Below, in pieces: positions 51,394-59,963 of a stretch of DNA of 64,000 nucleotides. This stretch comes from Streptomyces sp. NBC_01341 (GTDB lineage Bacteria > Actinomycetota > Actinomycetes > Streptomycetales > Streptomycetaceae). Under the pieces are notes generated by a model. It was not told where the DNA came from and did no database searches. It saw only the letters and a list, made by a program, of their open reading frames with translations. The stretch covers positions 6,510,001 to 6,574,000 of the forward strand of contig NZ_CP108364.1 in NCBI RefSeq assembly GCF_035946055.1, written 5' to 3'. Each line of letters opens with the position of its first letter. The stretch's first letter is position 1. The translations under genes and the position numbers were made by a program.

Positions 51394-51832
51394 TCCGGAA
51401 GACCGGGTGGTCCGGGCAGGCGGCCAGGAGTTCGGCGTCCGTAGACGTCGCGGTGATGCCCTGGAAGTACTGGTTGACCTCCCAGCCCCAGCGCTTGAGG
51501 TAGGCGCGGACGATCCGTGCCTTCTGCTCGTCGTCCGCGATCTCCACAGCGGTGAACACGCGGACCTTCCGGCCCACCTTCAGCTCGCCGCCGCCGGCCA
51601 CGCGCATGTTGCGCACCCACTGCGAGTGTCCGCGGGCGGAGACCAGGTACTGGACGCCCTCGTGGAGGTGGGGGTTGACGGGAATGCGCTGCATCCGACC
51701 GCTCTTGCGCCCCGGGACGGACATCTCGGCGGATCCGAGGAGGCTGACGCCGTGGCGTGCGAGCCAGCCGATGACGTTGTTCATCCGCTGGGCGAAGGCG
51801 TCGGCCTCGAGGTAGTACGGCTGCTGCGACAT
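51377..51832 (-). CDS. Nitroreductase family deazaflavin (F420)-dependent oxidoreductase
   Basis: A 151-residue DDN-type protein that binds coenzyme F420. The hallmark is VPGRKSGRMQRIPVNP, with a split-barrel continuing through YLVSARGHSQWVRNMRVAG and PVFRI at the end. Family members reduce nitro compounds or quinones. ATG 51832 has TAGGAG about 8 bases upstream. It faces a TetR gene across three palindromic operators, so expression is likely induced by a small ligand. Confidence 0.92.
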   Translation of the reverse strand: MSQQPYYLEADAFAQRMNNVIGWLARHGVSLLGSAEMSVPGRKSGRMQRIPVNPHLHEGVQYLVSARGHSQWVRNMRVAGGGELKVGRKVRVFTAVEIADDEQKARIVRAYLKRWGWEVNQYFQGITATSTDAELLAACPDHPVFRIKVES

Positions 51833-51866
51833 GGGTGGGCTCCTACCGTGGAGAGAAGCGATCGAG

Positions 51867-51879
51867 AGAGCAGTGCTCT
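51867..51879. promoter_or_regulatory. TetR operator copy 1 (AGAGCA-G-TGCTCT)
   Basis: A perfect 6+1+6 palindrome 35 bases upstream of the F420-reductase start. It is one of three related sites between the divergent genes. Confidence 0.75.
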
Positions 51880-51885
51880 TCATTT

Positions 51886-51904
51886 GCGAGAGCGGTGCTC
51901 TCGC
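51886..51904. promoter_or_regulatory. TetR operator copy 2 (GCGAGAGC-GGT-GCTCTCGC)
   Basis: A perfect 8+3+8 palindrome whose inner part, AGAGC-GGT-GCTCT, matches copies 1 and 3. It begins 7 bases after copy 1. Confidence 0.75.
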
Positions 51905-51941
51905 TTGAGATCAGTGTGTACGAGTGCGATGCTCTAAAGCA

Positions 51942-51954
51942 AGAGCACTGCTCT
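51942..51954. promoter_or_regulatory. TetR operator copy 3 (AGAGCA-C-TGCTCT)
   Basis: A perfect 6+1+6 palindrome 41 bases upstream of the TetR start. Half-sites TGCTCT also occur at about 51929 and 51968. It probably mediates TetR autorepression. Confidence 0.75.
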
Positions 51955-51995
51955 CTTTGTTGTTCGGTGCTCTGTTTTCGTGGCAGGCTGACTGC

Positions 51996-52724
51996 ATGAG
52001 CACCATCCGAGGAGCCAGAGAGCGTGCCCGTATCGAAGTCACCGCGGCGATCAAGGACGAGGCGCGGAGACAACTCGCCGCGGAGGGCGCCGCGAAGCTC
52101 TCCCTGCGCGCTGTCGCCCGCGAGCTCGGCATGGTCTCCTCCGCCCTCTACCGCTACTTCCCCAGCCGCGACGACCTGCTGACCGCACTGATCGTCGACG
52201 CCTACGACGCGGTGGGTGAAACGGCGGAGGCCGCGTGGGCGGCGGCCCGTGACGCGTCAGCCGGTCACGCCGCCCGATGGGCGGCGGTCGCCTGCGCCGT
52301 GCGGGACTGGGCTCTCGCGCATCCGCACGAGTACGCGCTGATCTACGGCTCTCCCGTACCCGGATACATCGCCCCCCAGGACACGGTCGGTCCCGCGTCC
52401 CGTGTCGGCCTCGTCCTGGTCGGGGTCGTGCGCGAGGCCCACGGCGCCGATGGACTCGCGGCGCCTGCGCTCGCGGCCGATCTGCGCCCCGAGGCCGAGC
52501 GCATGGCGGCCGACCTGGCCGCCGACCTCCCTCCCGCCGTGGTGACGGCTCTCATCGCGGCCTGGGCCCAGCTCTTCGGGCTGATCTCTTTCGAGCTGTT
52601 CGGCCAGTTCCAACGGGTCGTGGAGGACCGTGAGCCGTTCTTCCGGCGGTCCGCCGAGGAGCTCGGACACTCCGTCGGACTCCTGCGCGGACGGGGCGCG
52701 GGAACCGGCGGCGGGGGAGCCTGA
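51996..52724 (+). CDS. TetR family transcriptional regulator
   Basis: A 242-residue TetR repressor. The HTH is LSLRAVARELGMVSSALYRYFPSRDDLLTALI (residues about 30-62), and the larger C-terminal domain contains the PHEYALIYGSPVPGY segment of the WHG/TetR_C group. ATG 51996 is preferred. It is divergent from the F420-dependent reductase gene, and three AGAGC/GCTCT palindromes lie between them. It probably represses both genes until an unknown ligand binds. Confidence 0.92.
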   Translation: MSTIRGARERARIEVTAAIKDEARRQLAAEGAAKLSLRAVARELGMVSSALYRYFPSRDDLLTALIVDAYDAVGETAEAAWAAARDASAGHAARWAAVACAVRDWALAHPHEYALIYGSPVPGYIAPQDTVGPASRVGLVLVGVVREAHGADGLAAPALAADLRPEAERMAADLAADLPPAVVTALIAAWAQLFGLISFELFGQFQRVVEDREPFFRRSAEELGHSVGLLRGRGAGTGGGGA

Positions 52725-53015
52725 CGCGGCGGAGGCGCCCGAGCCGAGGGCGCCGCCGGGCGGCCTTCTTCGGCCCGGTGGCGCGGGCGCGGCCGGCCGG
52801 AACGCGTTCGGACCGGCCGTACGAGACGGATGGGCCGCACCGACAGCAGTGCTGGGCGGTCACACGTGCCCGGGAGGGCGCACGGGCCGGCCGGGAGCCG
52901 CACAGGCGGGGCGTACCGCACGCGAGTGCTCCCGGCCGCTACTCCGCCGGGAGTACACGCGTCCACCACGTCCGGCCGACGCGCGCCGGTCGTCCGCGCG
53001 TCTAGCGTTGCGGGT
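52725..53015. other. 291-bp intergenic region
   Basis: No gene is seen. A -10-like TAGCGT at 53002-53007 lies 8 bases before the ATG at 53016, so the histidine kinase transcript may be leaderless. There is no obvious terminator for the TetR gene. Confidence 0.4.
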
Positions 53016-54296
53016 ATGCGCGATCAGCGAGCCCACCAGGGCGCCGTCCCTCACCGGGAGCCGTCCCCCATGGCCGGCCGACGTCCGCCGTGGCTCGGGA
53101 GCAACGCCGGCCGGGGGCCGGGAGGCCGCCTGCCCTGGCTCTCGACCGTCGTGCTCGCCGTGATCGTGCTGCTGGGCACCAACGTCGCCGCCCACGGGCA
53201 GGGCCGGGAGCCGCTCGGTGCCGTCGGCCGGCTGCTGCTGGTCGCCGCGGTGGCCGTGCTGCTCGTACGCCACCGCCACCCCGTGGTCGCCGTCGGCGGA
53301 ACGTGCGCCGCGACACTCGTCTACCTCTGTCTGGGCTACCCGTACGGCCCGGTGTTCGTCGCCGTCGCCGTCGGTTGCTTCAGCGCCATCGTGTCGGGGC
53401 ACCGCAGGGCGGCCTGGTGGTCGCTCGGCCTGTTGTGGGCGGGCCATCTGCTCGCCGCCCACTGGCTCTACCGGTGGCTGCCGCCGGACGGCGACGGCCC
53501 GGCACCGTGGGGCCAGGAAGCCTTCGTCTCCGCGTGGATCGTGGCGATCGTCGCGGCGGCGGAACTGCTGAGGGTGCGCCGTGAGCAGTGGGCGGCCGCC
53601 CGGTCGGAGCGCGAGGCCGCGGAGAGGAGACGCGCCGACGGGGAACGGCTGCGCATGGCCCGCGAACTCCATGACGTCCTCGCCCACAGCATCTCCGTCA
53701 TCAACGTCCAGGCCGGAGTCGGCCTGGCCCTGCTCGACTCCGACCCCGAACAGGCCCGCACCGCGCTCACCACGATCAAATCGGCGAGCAAGGAGGCGCT
53801 CGGCGAAGTGCGCCAGGTGCTGGAGAGCCTGCGTACGCCCGGCGACGCCCCGCGGGCCCCCGCCCCCGGGCTCGACCGCCTGCCCGAGCTGGTCGAACAG
53901 GCTGCCGCGGCCGGTCTCGCCGTGACCGTCGGGACGTCGGGCGTGCAGGAGGCGATCCCGCCCGGAGCCGACCTCGCGGCCTTCCGCATCGTGCAGGAGG
54001 CCCTGACCAACGTGGTGCGGCACTCCGGGTCGCGCACCGCGGACGTCAAGGTCGTGTACGGGGGCGCACGTCTCCTGCTTCTGGTGGACGACGAGGGGCC
54101 CGCCGCCGCGGGTGACGCCGGCGGCAGCGGCAACGGGCTGGTCGGGATGCGGGAGCGGGCGGCTGCCCTCGGGGGGACCGTCGACGCGGGACCGCGCGCG
54201 GGCGGTGGCTTCCGGGTCGCGGCGGAGATCCCGCTGTTCTCCGGCCGGGGAGTTTCCACCCCTCGGACCGATGCCACCACGGAGGGGACGACGTGA
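53016..54296 (+). CDS. NarL-type sensor histidine kinase
   Basis: A 426-residue membrane sensor. Residues about 40-185 hold five or six hydrophobic helices. The HisKA_3 domain has the phospho-acceptor His-219 in MARELHDVLAHSISVINVQ. The HATPase domain shows the N box VQEALTNVVRHSG and the G box GNGLVGMRERAAALGG, while PAAAG replaces part of the usual DNG loop. It overlaps the response regulator by GTGA, forming a pair. The signal is unknown. The ATG at 53016 may be leaderless. Confidence 0.92.
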   Translation: MRDQRAHQGAVPHREPSPMAGRRPPWLGSNAGRGPGGRLPWLSTVVLAVIVLLGTNVAAHGQGREPLGAVGRLLLVAAVAVLLVRHRHPVVAVGGTCAATLVYLCLGYPYGPVFVAVAVGCFSAIVSGHRRAAWWSLGLLWAGHLLAAHWLYRWLPPDGDGPAPWGQEAFVSAWIVAIVAAAELLRVRREQWAAARSEREAAERRRADGERLRMARELHDVLAHSISVINVQAGVGLALLDSDPEQARTALTTIKSASKEALGEVRQVLESLRTPGDAPRAPAPGLDRLPELVEQAAAAGLAVTVGTSGVQEAIPPGADLAAFRIVQEALTNVVRHSGSRTADVKVVYGGARLLLLVDDEGPAAAGDAGGSGNGLVGMRERAAALGGTVDAGPRAGGGFRVAAEIPLFSGRGVSTPRTDATTEGTT

Positions 54297-54958
54297 TCCG
54301 TGTACTGCTGGCCGACGACCAGGTGCTGGTCCGGGCCGGGTTCCGGGCGCTGCTCGACGCCCAGCCGGACATCGAGGTGGCCGGTGAGGCCGCCGACGGG
54401 GCGGAGGCCGTGCGGCTGGTGCGTGAACTGCGGCCGGACGTCGTGCTCATGGACATCCGGATGCCGAAGGCGGACGGCCTGGCCGCCACCCGGACGATCA
54501 CCGAGGACCGGGCCCTGCGCGGCGTGAGAGTGGTCATGCTGACCACTTTCGAACTGGACGAGTACGTGTTCGAGGCCATTCGCTCGGGGGCCTCCGGCTT
54601 CCTGGTCAAGGACGCCGAGCCGGAGGAGCTGCTGAGAGCCGTGCGTGCCGTGGTGGGAGGGGACGCGCTCCTGTCTCCCGGTGTGACCCGCCGCCTGATC
54701 GCCGAGTTCGCCGCCCGTTCCAAGCAGCCCGCGTCGGCCACGGTCCTGGACGGGCTGACCGATCGCGAACGGGAGGTCATGGCTCTGGTCGGAATCGGGC
54801 TCTCCAATGCGGAGATCGCCCGCCGGCTCGTGGTGAGCCCGCTCACCGCCAAGACGCACGTCAGTCGGGCCATGGTCAAGCTGGGCGTGCGGGACCGCGC
54901 CCAACTGGTCGTGCTCGCCTACGAGTCCGGGCTCGTGCGCCCTGGCTGGCTCGACTGA
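54293..54958 (+). CDS. NarL/LuxR family response regulator
   Basis: A 221-residue regulator. The receiver has the acidic pair at residues 8-9 (LLADDQ), phospho-acceptor Asp-54 (VVLMDIRMPKAD), Thr in VVMLTTF, and Lys-105 region FLVKDAEP. The C-terminal LuxR HTH is LTDREREVMALVGIGLSNAEIARRL followed by TAKTHVSRAMVKL. GTG 54293 overlaps the kinase stop, so the two are cotranslated. Its last 40 bases overlap the 3' end of a convergent membrane-protein gene. Confidence 0.95.
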   Translation: MIRVLLADDQVLVRAGFRALLDAQPDIEVAGEAADGAEAVRLVRELRPDVVLMDIRMPKADGLAATRTITEDRALRGVRVVMLTTFELDEYVFEAIRSGASGFLVKDAEPEELLRAVRAVVGGDALLSPGVTRRLIAEFAARSKQPASATVLDGLTDREREVMALVGIGLSNAEIARRLVVSPLTAKTHVSRAMVKLGVRDRAQLVVLAYESGLVRPGWLD

Positions 54959-55215
54959 ACCGGCTGTTCGCCCCGGGGTCCGGGCCTCTGCTGGAACCGC
55001 AGGAGCACATGCACCACGCGTACGACGAAGGCCGGCGCGCCCAGCACCGCACCACTGAGAAACAGCAGGCGTTCGCCGGTGTCGGGCAGTTCGAGGAGCA
55101 GAGCGGGAAGTGACACCCCGATGAAGGTGGCGACCGCCACGAAGGCTCCGCTCACCAGCGCGTAGCCGGTCTCGATGGTCGCGGCGTCCCGCTGTGCCTG
55201 GGTGCGATGTTGCAT
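54919..55215 (-). CDS. Small two-helix membrane protein (resembles DUF6332)
   Basis: A 98-residue protein with a hydrophilic start (MQHRTQAQRDAATIETGYAL), two membrane helices (residues about 17-42 and 50-72) and a Pro/Gly-rich tail. The QAQRDAATIETGYALVSGAF start is like that of DUF6332 membrane proteins, from memory. ATG 55215 is preferred over a non-conserved extension to 55344. Its tail overlaps the response-regulator gene by 40 bases on the opposite strand. Function unknown. Confidence 0.65.
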   Translation of the reverse strand: MQHRTQAQRDAATIETGYALVSGAFVAVATFIGVSLPALLLELPDTGERLLFLSGAVLGAPAFVVRVVHVLLRFQQRPGPRGEQPVQSSQPGRTSPDS

Positions 55216-55365
55216 ACCCGGAGTGTCACAGGAGCGGCGGCCGACGACAAGGAGTTCTGCCGTCCCGCGTCCGCTTTGCCCCCGCGCGTACGTGGTCACT
55301 CCCGGCCCGGGAGTGTGGCCGCCGTCCCGCCGGACGCGCTCCACAGGGGCGGCGTTCGGCCGCCG

Positions 55366-56109
55366 TCAGATCACCGCGGAGTTCTCCGCCCAGAGCGTGG
55401 CGACGCCCGCGTCACCCGAGACCTCGACCGACGACAGGGGCGCGCGATTCCACAGGGCCAGGTACAAGGCCTCGGCGGTCCCGCTCAGGGTGCAGTCGAC
55501 CGGCCCCGCGGCGTCGCCGCCACGCACCGTGCGGGGCGGGCCGTCGGAGAGCCGCACGGTCCACGCCGTCTCCGTGTCCACGGCATGCACGAGCAGTGTG
55601 CACGGGGCGCCGGACCGGACCCGGCTCGTGGCGCGCGCGTGGAAACCTGCCAGCAGTTCGTCGATCCCGTCGACGGCGAGCGACGGAGGTACGGGCGTCA
55701 GCGCGCCGCCGCGCGCCGATTCGGCGTCCACCCGGTGGATGCAGGTCTCGTGTGCCTGCCGCCTTGCCCAGAACGCGAGAGGGGACGGCGCGGGGAGAAA
55801 GGTCCAGCACCGCAGGCCGGCGGGCGCCGAGTACAGCGCGTCGACGAGCCGGCCGTGGCCCTCGGTGAACCAGTCGAGCAGGGCGGCGCCGTCCAGGTCG
55901 GGCTCGCCGTCGTCGGGCCGGTAGGCCCGGTGCCCCTCGACGACGAACGCGGTGGCCCAGCGGTGCACCGTGCCGGTGTGCCTGAGGAGGTCGCGCACCT
56001 GCCACTTCGGGCAGGTCGGGACAGGTGCGTCCGGCCCCGCCTGCCTGGCGGCCGAGGCGAGTGAACGGCCGTCCGCCGAAAGGGACGCCAGATGATCCGA
56101 TATCTCCAC
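55366..56109 (-). CDS. Maleylpyruvate isomerase family mycothiol-dependent enzyme
   Basis: A 247-residue DinB-like four-helix protein of the actinobacterial TIGR03083 group, which uses mycothiol. The helix WQVRDLLRHTGTVHRWA holds the first metal-ligand His, and AHETCIHRVDAES holds the HxxxH pair. The C-terminal part (CTLLVHAVDTETAWTVRLSDG onward) is the SCP2-like domain common in these proteins. The substrate is unknown. ATG 56109. Confidence 0.88.
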   Translation of the reverse strand: MEISDHLASLSADGRSLASAARQAGPDAPVPTCPKWQVRDLLRHTGTVHRWATAFVVEGHRAYRPDDGEPDLDGAALLDWFTEGHGRLVDALYSAPAGLRCWTFLPAPSPLAFWARRQAHETCIHRVDAESARGGALTPVPPSLAVDGIDELLAGFHARATSRVRSGAPCTLLVHAVDTETAWTVRLSDGPPRTVRGGDAAGPVDCTLSGTAEALYLALWNRAPLSSVEVSGDAGVATLWAENSAVI

Positions 56110-56130
56110 GGCGGTGATTGTGCCAGAGCG

Positions 56131-56499
56131 TCAGACGCCCTGCGGGTGTGCCGGGTGCCCCCGGCCGGCCCGGCGCACCAGTCGCGAGAACCATCCCAGC
56201 GCACAGGCCTGGACGAGCACGGACACGACCAGGGCGAGGTAGACGAACCAGGCGGGGCCTGCCGTGTCGGCCCCCGCCATCGAGCTGCCGAGGAAGAAGG
56301 CGAAGACGGTCGGCGCGGCGAGGAGGAACAGCCAGACGCCGGCGAACGAGGCGTCGTCATGCGTCACGAACAGTGTGTCGACGGCGACGAACACCGTGAC
56401 CGCGAGGACGAGGCCGAGGTAGATCCGCGAGGCCGTGTTGCCGAAGGTCAGTCGCGCCAGTGTGCCGAGCCGCTGTATGTCGATCATTCGGTGACTCAT
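56131..56499 (-). CDS. SCO4225-like membrane protein
   Basis: A 122-residue protein with three membrane helices: IYLGLVLAVTVFVAVDTLF, FAGVWLFLLAAPTVFAFFLG and WFVYLALVVSVLVQACALGW. A short basic N-terminus (MSHRMIDIQRLGTLARL) and an Arg/His-rich tail lie on the same side. The pattern and length match the SCO4225 family of Streptomyces membrane proteins. ATG 56499 is chosen; an in-frame start at 56532 adds 11 non-conserved residues. Function unknown. Confidence 0.75.
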   Translation of the reverse strand: MSHRMIDIQRLGTLARLTFGNTASRIYLGLVLAVTVFVAVDTLFVTHDDASFAGVWLFLLAAPTVFAFFLGSSMAGADTAGPAWFVYLALVVSVLVQACALGWFSRLVRRAGRGHPAHPQGV

Positions 56500-56567
56500 G
56501 TTCCGCTCCCCGTCGGTAGGTGGTTCCTCCATCGTCCGCCGGGGCAGGGGCAGGTGCCTGAGTACGC

Positions 56568-57806
56568 CTACTCAATCCGTTCAGGTGTTCCCGCGTTGCG
56601 GGCGGCGAGGCCCAGTACCGCCGCGGTGGCGGCGAGGAGCGTCACCGTCGTGAGGGCGGCCGGCAGGGAGAGCCAGTCGGCGAGGAATCCGATCACCGGC
56701 GGTCCCAGAAGCATTCCGCCGTAGCCCAGGGTCGAGGCGGCGGCCACTCCGCCCGGGCCGGCGAGCGCACCGGCCCGTCCGACCGCCACGGGGAAGATGT
56801 TCGCCAGCCCCAGGCCCGCCACGGCGAAGCCGAGGAGGGTGAGCCACGCGGTCGGGGCCAGTGCGCCGAACAGCATCCCGACGGCAGCGGTCGTCCCTCC
56901 CGCCACGAGCGTGCGGGTCTGCCCGAACCGTTCGAGCAGCGTGGTGCCGGTGAGCCGCCCGATGGCCATCGTGAGCGCGAACAGCGAGTACCCGGCGGCG
57001 GCGAGGCCGGGATCGGCCAGCAGGTCCTGGCTGAGGTGCAGTGCGCCCCATTCCGCCAGTGCGCCCTCGCCGTACGCCGTGCAGAGGGCGATGACACCGA
57101 ACAGGACCACGACCCGGCGGGTGTGCGGGCTCATCCTGTGCGGCTGTGCCGCGGCATCGTCACCCCGTTCCTGCGAGAGTGCCGCGGCCGTCGTCCGGCC
57201 GCCGAGGAGCACGGGGGCGGTGATCGCGGTGACGAGGATCCCGAAGCCGGTGAGGGCCAGGAGGTGGCTCCCGGGTGACAGGCGGGAGGCGACCAGGCCG
57301 CCGAGCCCCGCGCCCGCCATGCCCCCGAAGCTGAAGGCGGCGTGGAAGCTCGGCATGACCGGGCGGCGCATGGCGCCGACCAGATCGACCGCCGCGCTGT
57401 TCATCGCCACGTTCATGCCGCCGTACGCCGCACCGAAGACCAGCAGGACGAGACCGAGCGTGAGGGCCGAACCCGTCCGCGCGGGAAGGGCGATGCTCAG
57501 TGACAGCAGTACGCCGCAGATCACGGTGACGACGTGGCTGCCGTAGCGGCGGCAGAGGGCGCCCGTGAGCATCATGGTGATCACCGCGCCCGCGGAGACG
57601 CCGAGCAGGGCCAGCCCCAGAGTGGACGCTGTCGCTCCGGTCCGGTGCTTGATGGCGGGGATCCGGACCACCCATCCCGCGAACAGGAAGCCGTCGAGGG
57701 CGAAGAAAACGGTCAGCGCGGTACGGAGGCGAGTGAAGGAGGGTGGGGCGGTGCTTCCGTCAAATCCCCCCGGCAGGGCCGTCCGCAGTTTGTTTCGTTG
57801 CGGCAC
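56568..57806 (-). CDS. Major facilitator superfamily transporter
   Basis: A 412-residue, 12-helix MFS permease. The first helix is ALTVFFALDGFLFAGWVVRIPAIK, the loop 2-3 motif is TGALCRRYGSHVVTV, and the second half shows EGALAEWGALHL and IGRLTGTTLLERFG. This subgroup is often next to ROK or LysR regulators in actinomycetes. The GTG at 57806 lies about 8 bases after a -10-like TATGCT on this strand and may be leaderless; longer in-frame starts exist. It diverges from the ROK gene, its probable regulator. Confidence 0.88.
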   Translation of the reverse strand: MPQRNKLRTALPGGFDGSTAPPSFTRLRTALTVFFALDGFLFAGWVVRIPAIKHRTGATASTLGLALLGVSAGAVITMMLTGALCRRYGSHVVTVICGVLLSLSIALPARTGSALTLGLVLLVFGAAYGGMNVAMNSAAVDLVGAMRRPVMPSFHAAFSFGGMAGAGLGGLVASRLSPGSHLLALTGFGILVTAITAPVLLGGRTTAAALSQERGDDAAAQPHRMSPHTRRVVVLFGVIALCTAYGEGALAEWGALHLSQDLLADPGLAAAGYSLFALTMAIGRLTGTTLLERFGQTRTLVAGGTTAAVGMLFGALAPTAWLTLLGFAVAGLGLANIFPVAVGRAGALAGPGGVAAASTLGYGGMLLGPPVIGFLADWLSLPAALTTVTLLAATAAVLGLAARNAGTPERIE

Positions 57807-57927
57807 AAAGTGAGCATAGAGGCCTACCCATGGCGCGTGCAAGACGGTCGTCGCGGTGGCCGGCCGGTGAACGCCGCAGGATGCCGCAGCGTCGGCAGCG
57901 GCTCCGGATCATGGGAGACTCGCCCCC

Positions 57928-59142
57928 ATGAACGGCAAGTCGACCACCACGCGGACGAAGTTGGAGAGGGGCCGCAGCGCGCTCGGGCCCGCCCTGGAGC
58001 TGGTCCACACCGGGCGCGCCCCCACGCGTGCCGTGCTGACCTCCGAACTCGGCGTCACCCGTGCCACCGCCGGCGCGGTGGCCGCCGAACTCGAAGCGCT
58101 CGGGCTCATCAAGGTCGACTCCAGCCCGGGTTCAGCGGCCGGCTCGCAGGGGCGCCCCTCCCACCGGCTCTCCGTGCTGGACAGCGGTCCGGTGGCCCTC
58201 GCCGCCCAGGTCCACTCCGACGGTTTCCGGGCCGCGCTCGTCGGGCTCGGGGGCAGAATCGTGGCCACCGCCCCCGGCTGCGTCGCCGTCATGGCCGACC
58301 CCGCCCAGGTGCTCGGCGAGGTTGTCGAGGCCGGCGCCCGGCTGCTGCGCGAGAGCGGACTGCGCTGCGTCGGCGCGGGGCTCGCCGTCCCCTCGGCGGT
58401 GGCCGAACCCGAGGGCACGGCGCTGAACCCCCTGCACCTCGCCTGGCCCGCGGGTGCGCCCGTCCGGGAGATCTTCGCCGCGTGTGTACGCGAGGCGGGC
58501 ATCACCCAGCCCGCCTTCACCGGGAACGACGTCAACCTCGCGGCCCTCGCCGAGCACCGGCACGGCGCGGGACTCGGCGCGCAGCACCTGCTGTGCGTCG
58601 CCACCGGTCATCGCGGCGTGGGCGGCGCGCTCGTCCTGGACGGCCGCCTGCACACCGGGAGTTCGGGGCTCGCCCTGGAGGTCGGGCACCTCACGGTGAA
58701 CCCCGAGGGGCGCCCCTGTCACTGCGGCGGACGCGGCTGCCTCGACGTCGAGACGGACCCGCTGGCCTTCCTCACGGCCGCCCGCCGGGAACCGGGCCCC
58801 GAGGAGTCCCTGCTCAAGCAGTCCGGCGACCTCCTGCGCGCCGAGTACGACGACCCGGACGTGCGGGCGGCCTCCGAGGAGCTGATCGACCGTCTCGGCC
58901 TCGGCCTCGCGGGCCTGGTCAACATCCTCAACCCGGACCGGATCATCCTGGGCGGGCTGCACCGCGACCTTCTGGAGGCCGACCCGGAGAGGCTGCGGGC
59001 GGTCGTCGCCGACCGCAGCCTCTGGGGCCGCAGCGGCAGTGTGCCGATTCTCGCGTGCACCCTCGACCACAACAGCCTGGTGGGTGCCGCCGAACTGGCC
59101 TGGCAGCCCGTGCTCGACGACCCGCTCGCGGCGCTGGCCTGA
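57928..59142 (+). CDS. ROK family transcriptional regulator
   Basis: A 404-residue regulator with an N-terminal winged HTH (residues about 15-65, including RAVLTSELGVTRATAGAVAAELEALGLI) followed by a ROK sugar-binding domain. The ROK signature is GHLTVNPEGRPCHCGGRGCLDVETDPLAF with its CxCGxxGC zinc cysteines; the ATP loop is degenerate (VALAAQVHSDGFRAALVG), so it is a sensor rather than a kinase. It diverges from the MFS gene and may control it in response to a sugar. Confidence 0.9.
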   Translation: MNGKSTTTRTKLERGRSALGPALELVHTGRAPTRAVLTSELGVTRATAGAVAAELEALGLIKVDSSPGSAAGSQGRPSHRLSVLDSGPVALAAQVHSDGFRAALVGLGGRIVATAPGCVAVMADPAQVLGEVVEAGARLLRESGLRCVGAGLAVPSAVAEPEGTALNPLHLAWPAGAPVREIFAACVREAGITQPAFTGNDVNLAALAEHRHGAGLGAQHLLCVATGHRGVGGALVLDGRLHTGSSGLALEVGHLTVNPEGRPCHCGGRGCLDVETDPLAFLTAARREPGPEESLLKQSGDLLRAEYDDPDVRAASEELIDRLGLGLAGLVNILNPDRIILGGLHRDLLEADPERLRAVVADRSLWGRSGSVPILACTLDHNSLVGAAELAWQPVLDDPLAALA

Positions 59143-59368
59143 CCGCCCGCCCTCCCGGCGGGAGACGGGTGGTGCGGAGCGGATCAGACCTCCGACAGGG
59201 CGAACGCCCGTGCCGGACGTGCTGCGAGCATCGCCTTGGGACCTCCTCGCCGAGCGTCGTCACCGGCTGTGGGCGCAGCCGCCGCAGCAGATGGGGCTTG
59301 CCCGCTGTCTCCGGCACCCTCGTGCCGCCCCCGACCGGCAACTGCCCCCCGAATCGAACGGGCCCGGC

Positions 59369-59944
59369 TCACCACTGCCTGCCGCGGACCGGCCGGTCGC
59401 GTTCCGGCGCCGACAGGTGCAGGATCTCGTAGCGGTCACCGGGCAGCGGTCCGGGTGGCTCGTGGTCCCAGAGGGAGAAGTGCAGCAGCTCCCAGTGGCG
59501 CGGGTCGACGGCGGTCACGGTGGCGACGGCCCCCGGATGTGCTGCCGTCCGTGCGCCCTCCTCGATCGCGGCCTGGACGGCCTGCGCGGGCGCGGCCGTG
59601 CCGGGGATCGTCTCGCGGCGTCGGACGGCGGTGCGGGGGAGTGCCGTCGGCACGGAGCCCTCCTGGTAGGAGAGCCCCGTCCAGTGCTGCACCTCGGGGC
59701 GGCCGAAGTCGTCGACGATCCCCTGGAATCCGGGGCCCCACAGGAACGCGTTCATGCCCTCCGGGGCCGACCACAGATACAGCGGGGCGTACTGGTTGAC
59801 CGGTGAGTCCGGGCCTCGCTCGCGGATCAGGTAGGCCTTGAGGCCGAGTCCGGGAAAGTCGTCCAGGAGATGCCCTCTCGTCGCGACCCTCTCGCGGATG
59901 ATGCCCATGTCGTAGCCGGCGGGCAGAGTGATCTCGTACTGCAT
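59369..59944 (-). CDS. DUF4865 family protein
   Basis: A 191-residue soluble protein of DUF4865, recognised by the start MQYEITLPAGYDMGIIRERVATRGH and by GLGLKAYLIRERG, YAPLYLWSAPEGMNAFLWG and WTGLSYQEG. The fold is a ferredoxin-like dimeric barrel, as in stress-response monooxygenase-like proteins. It follows the TetR gene by 19 bases on the same strand, so it is its likely target. Function unknown. Confidence 0.88.
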   Translation of the reverse strand: MQYEITLPAGYDMGIIRERVATRGHLLDDFPGLGLKAYLIRERGPDSPVNQYAPLYLWSAPEGMNAFLWGPGFQGIVDDFGRPEVQHWTGLSYQEGSVPTALPRTAVRRRETIPGTAAPAQAVQAAIEEGARTAAHPGAVATVTAVDPRHWELLHFSLWDHEPPGPLPGDRYEILHLSAPERDRPVRGRQW

Positions 59945-59963
59945 GGCGTGCACGCTGTGCTCC

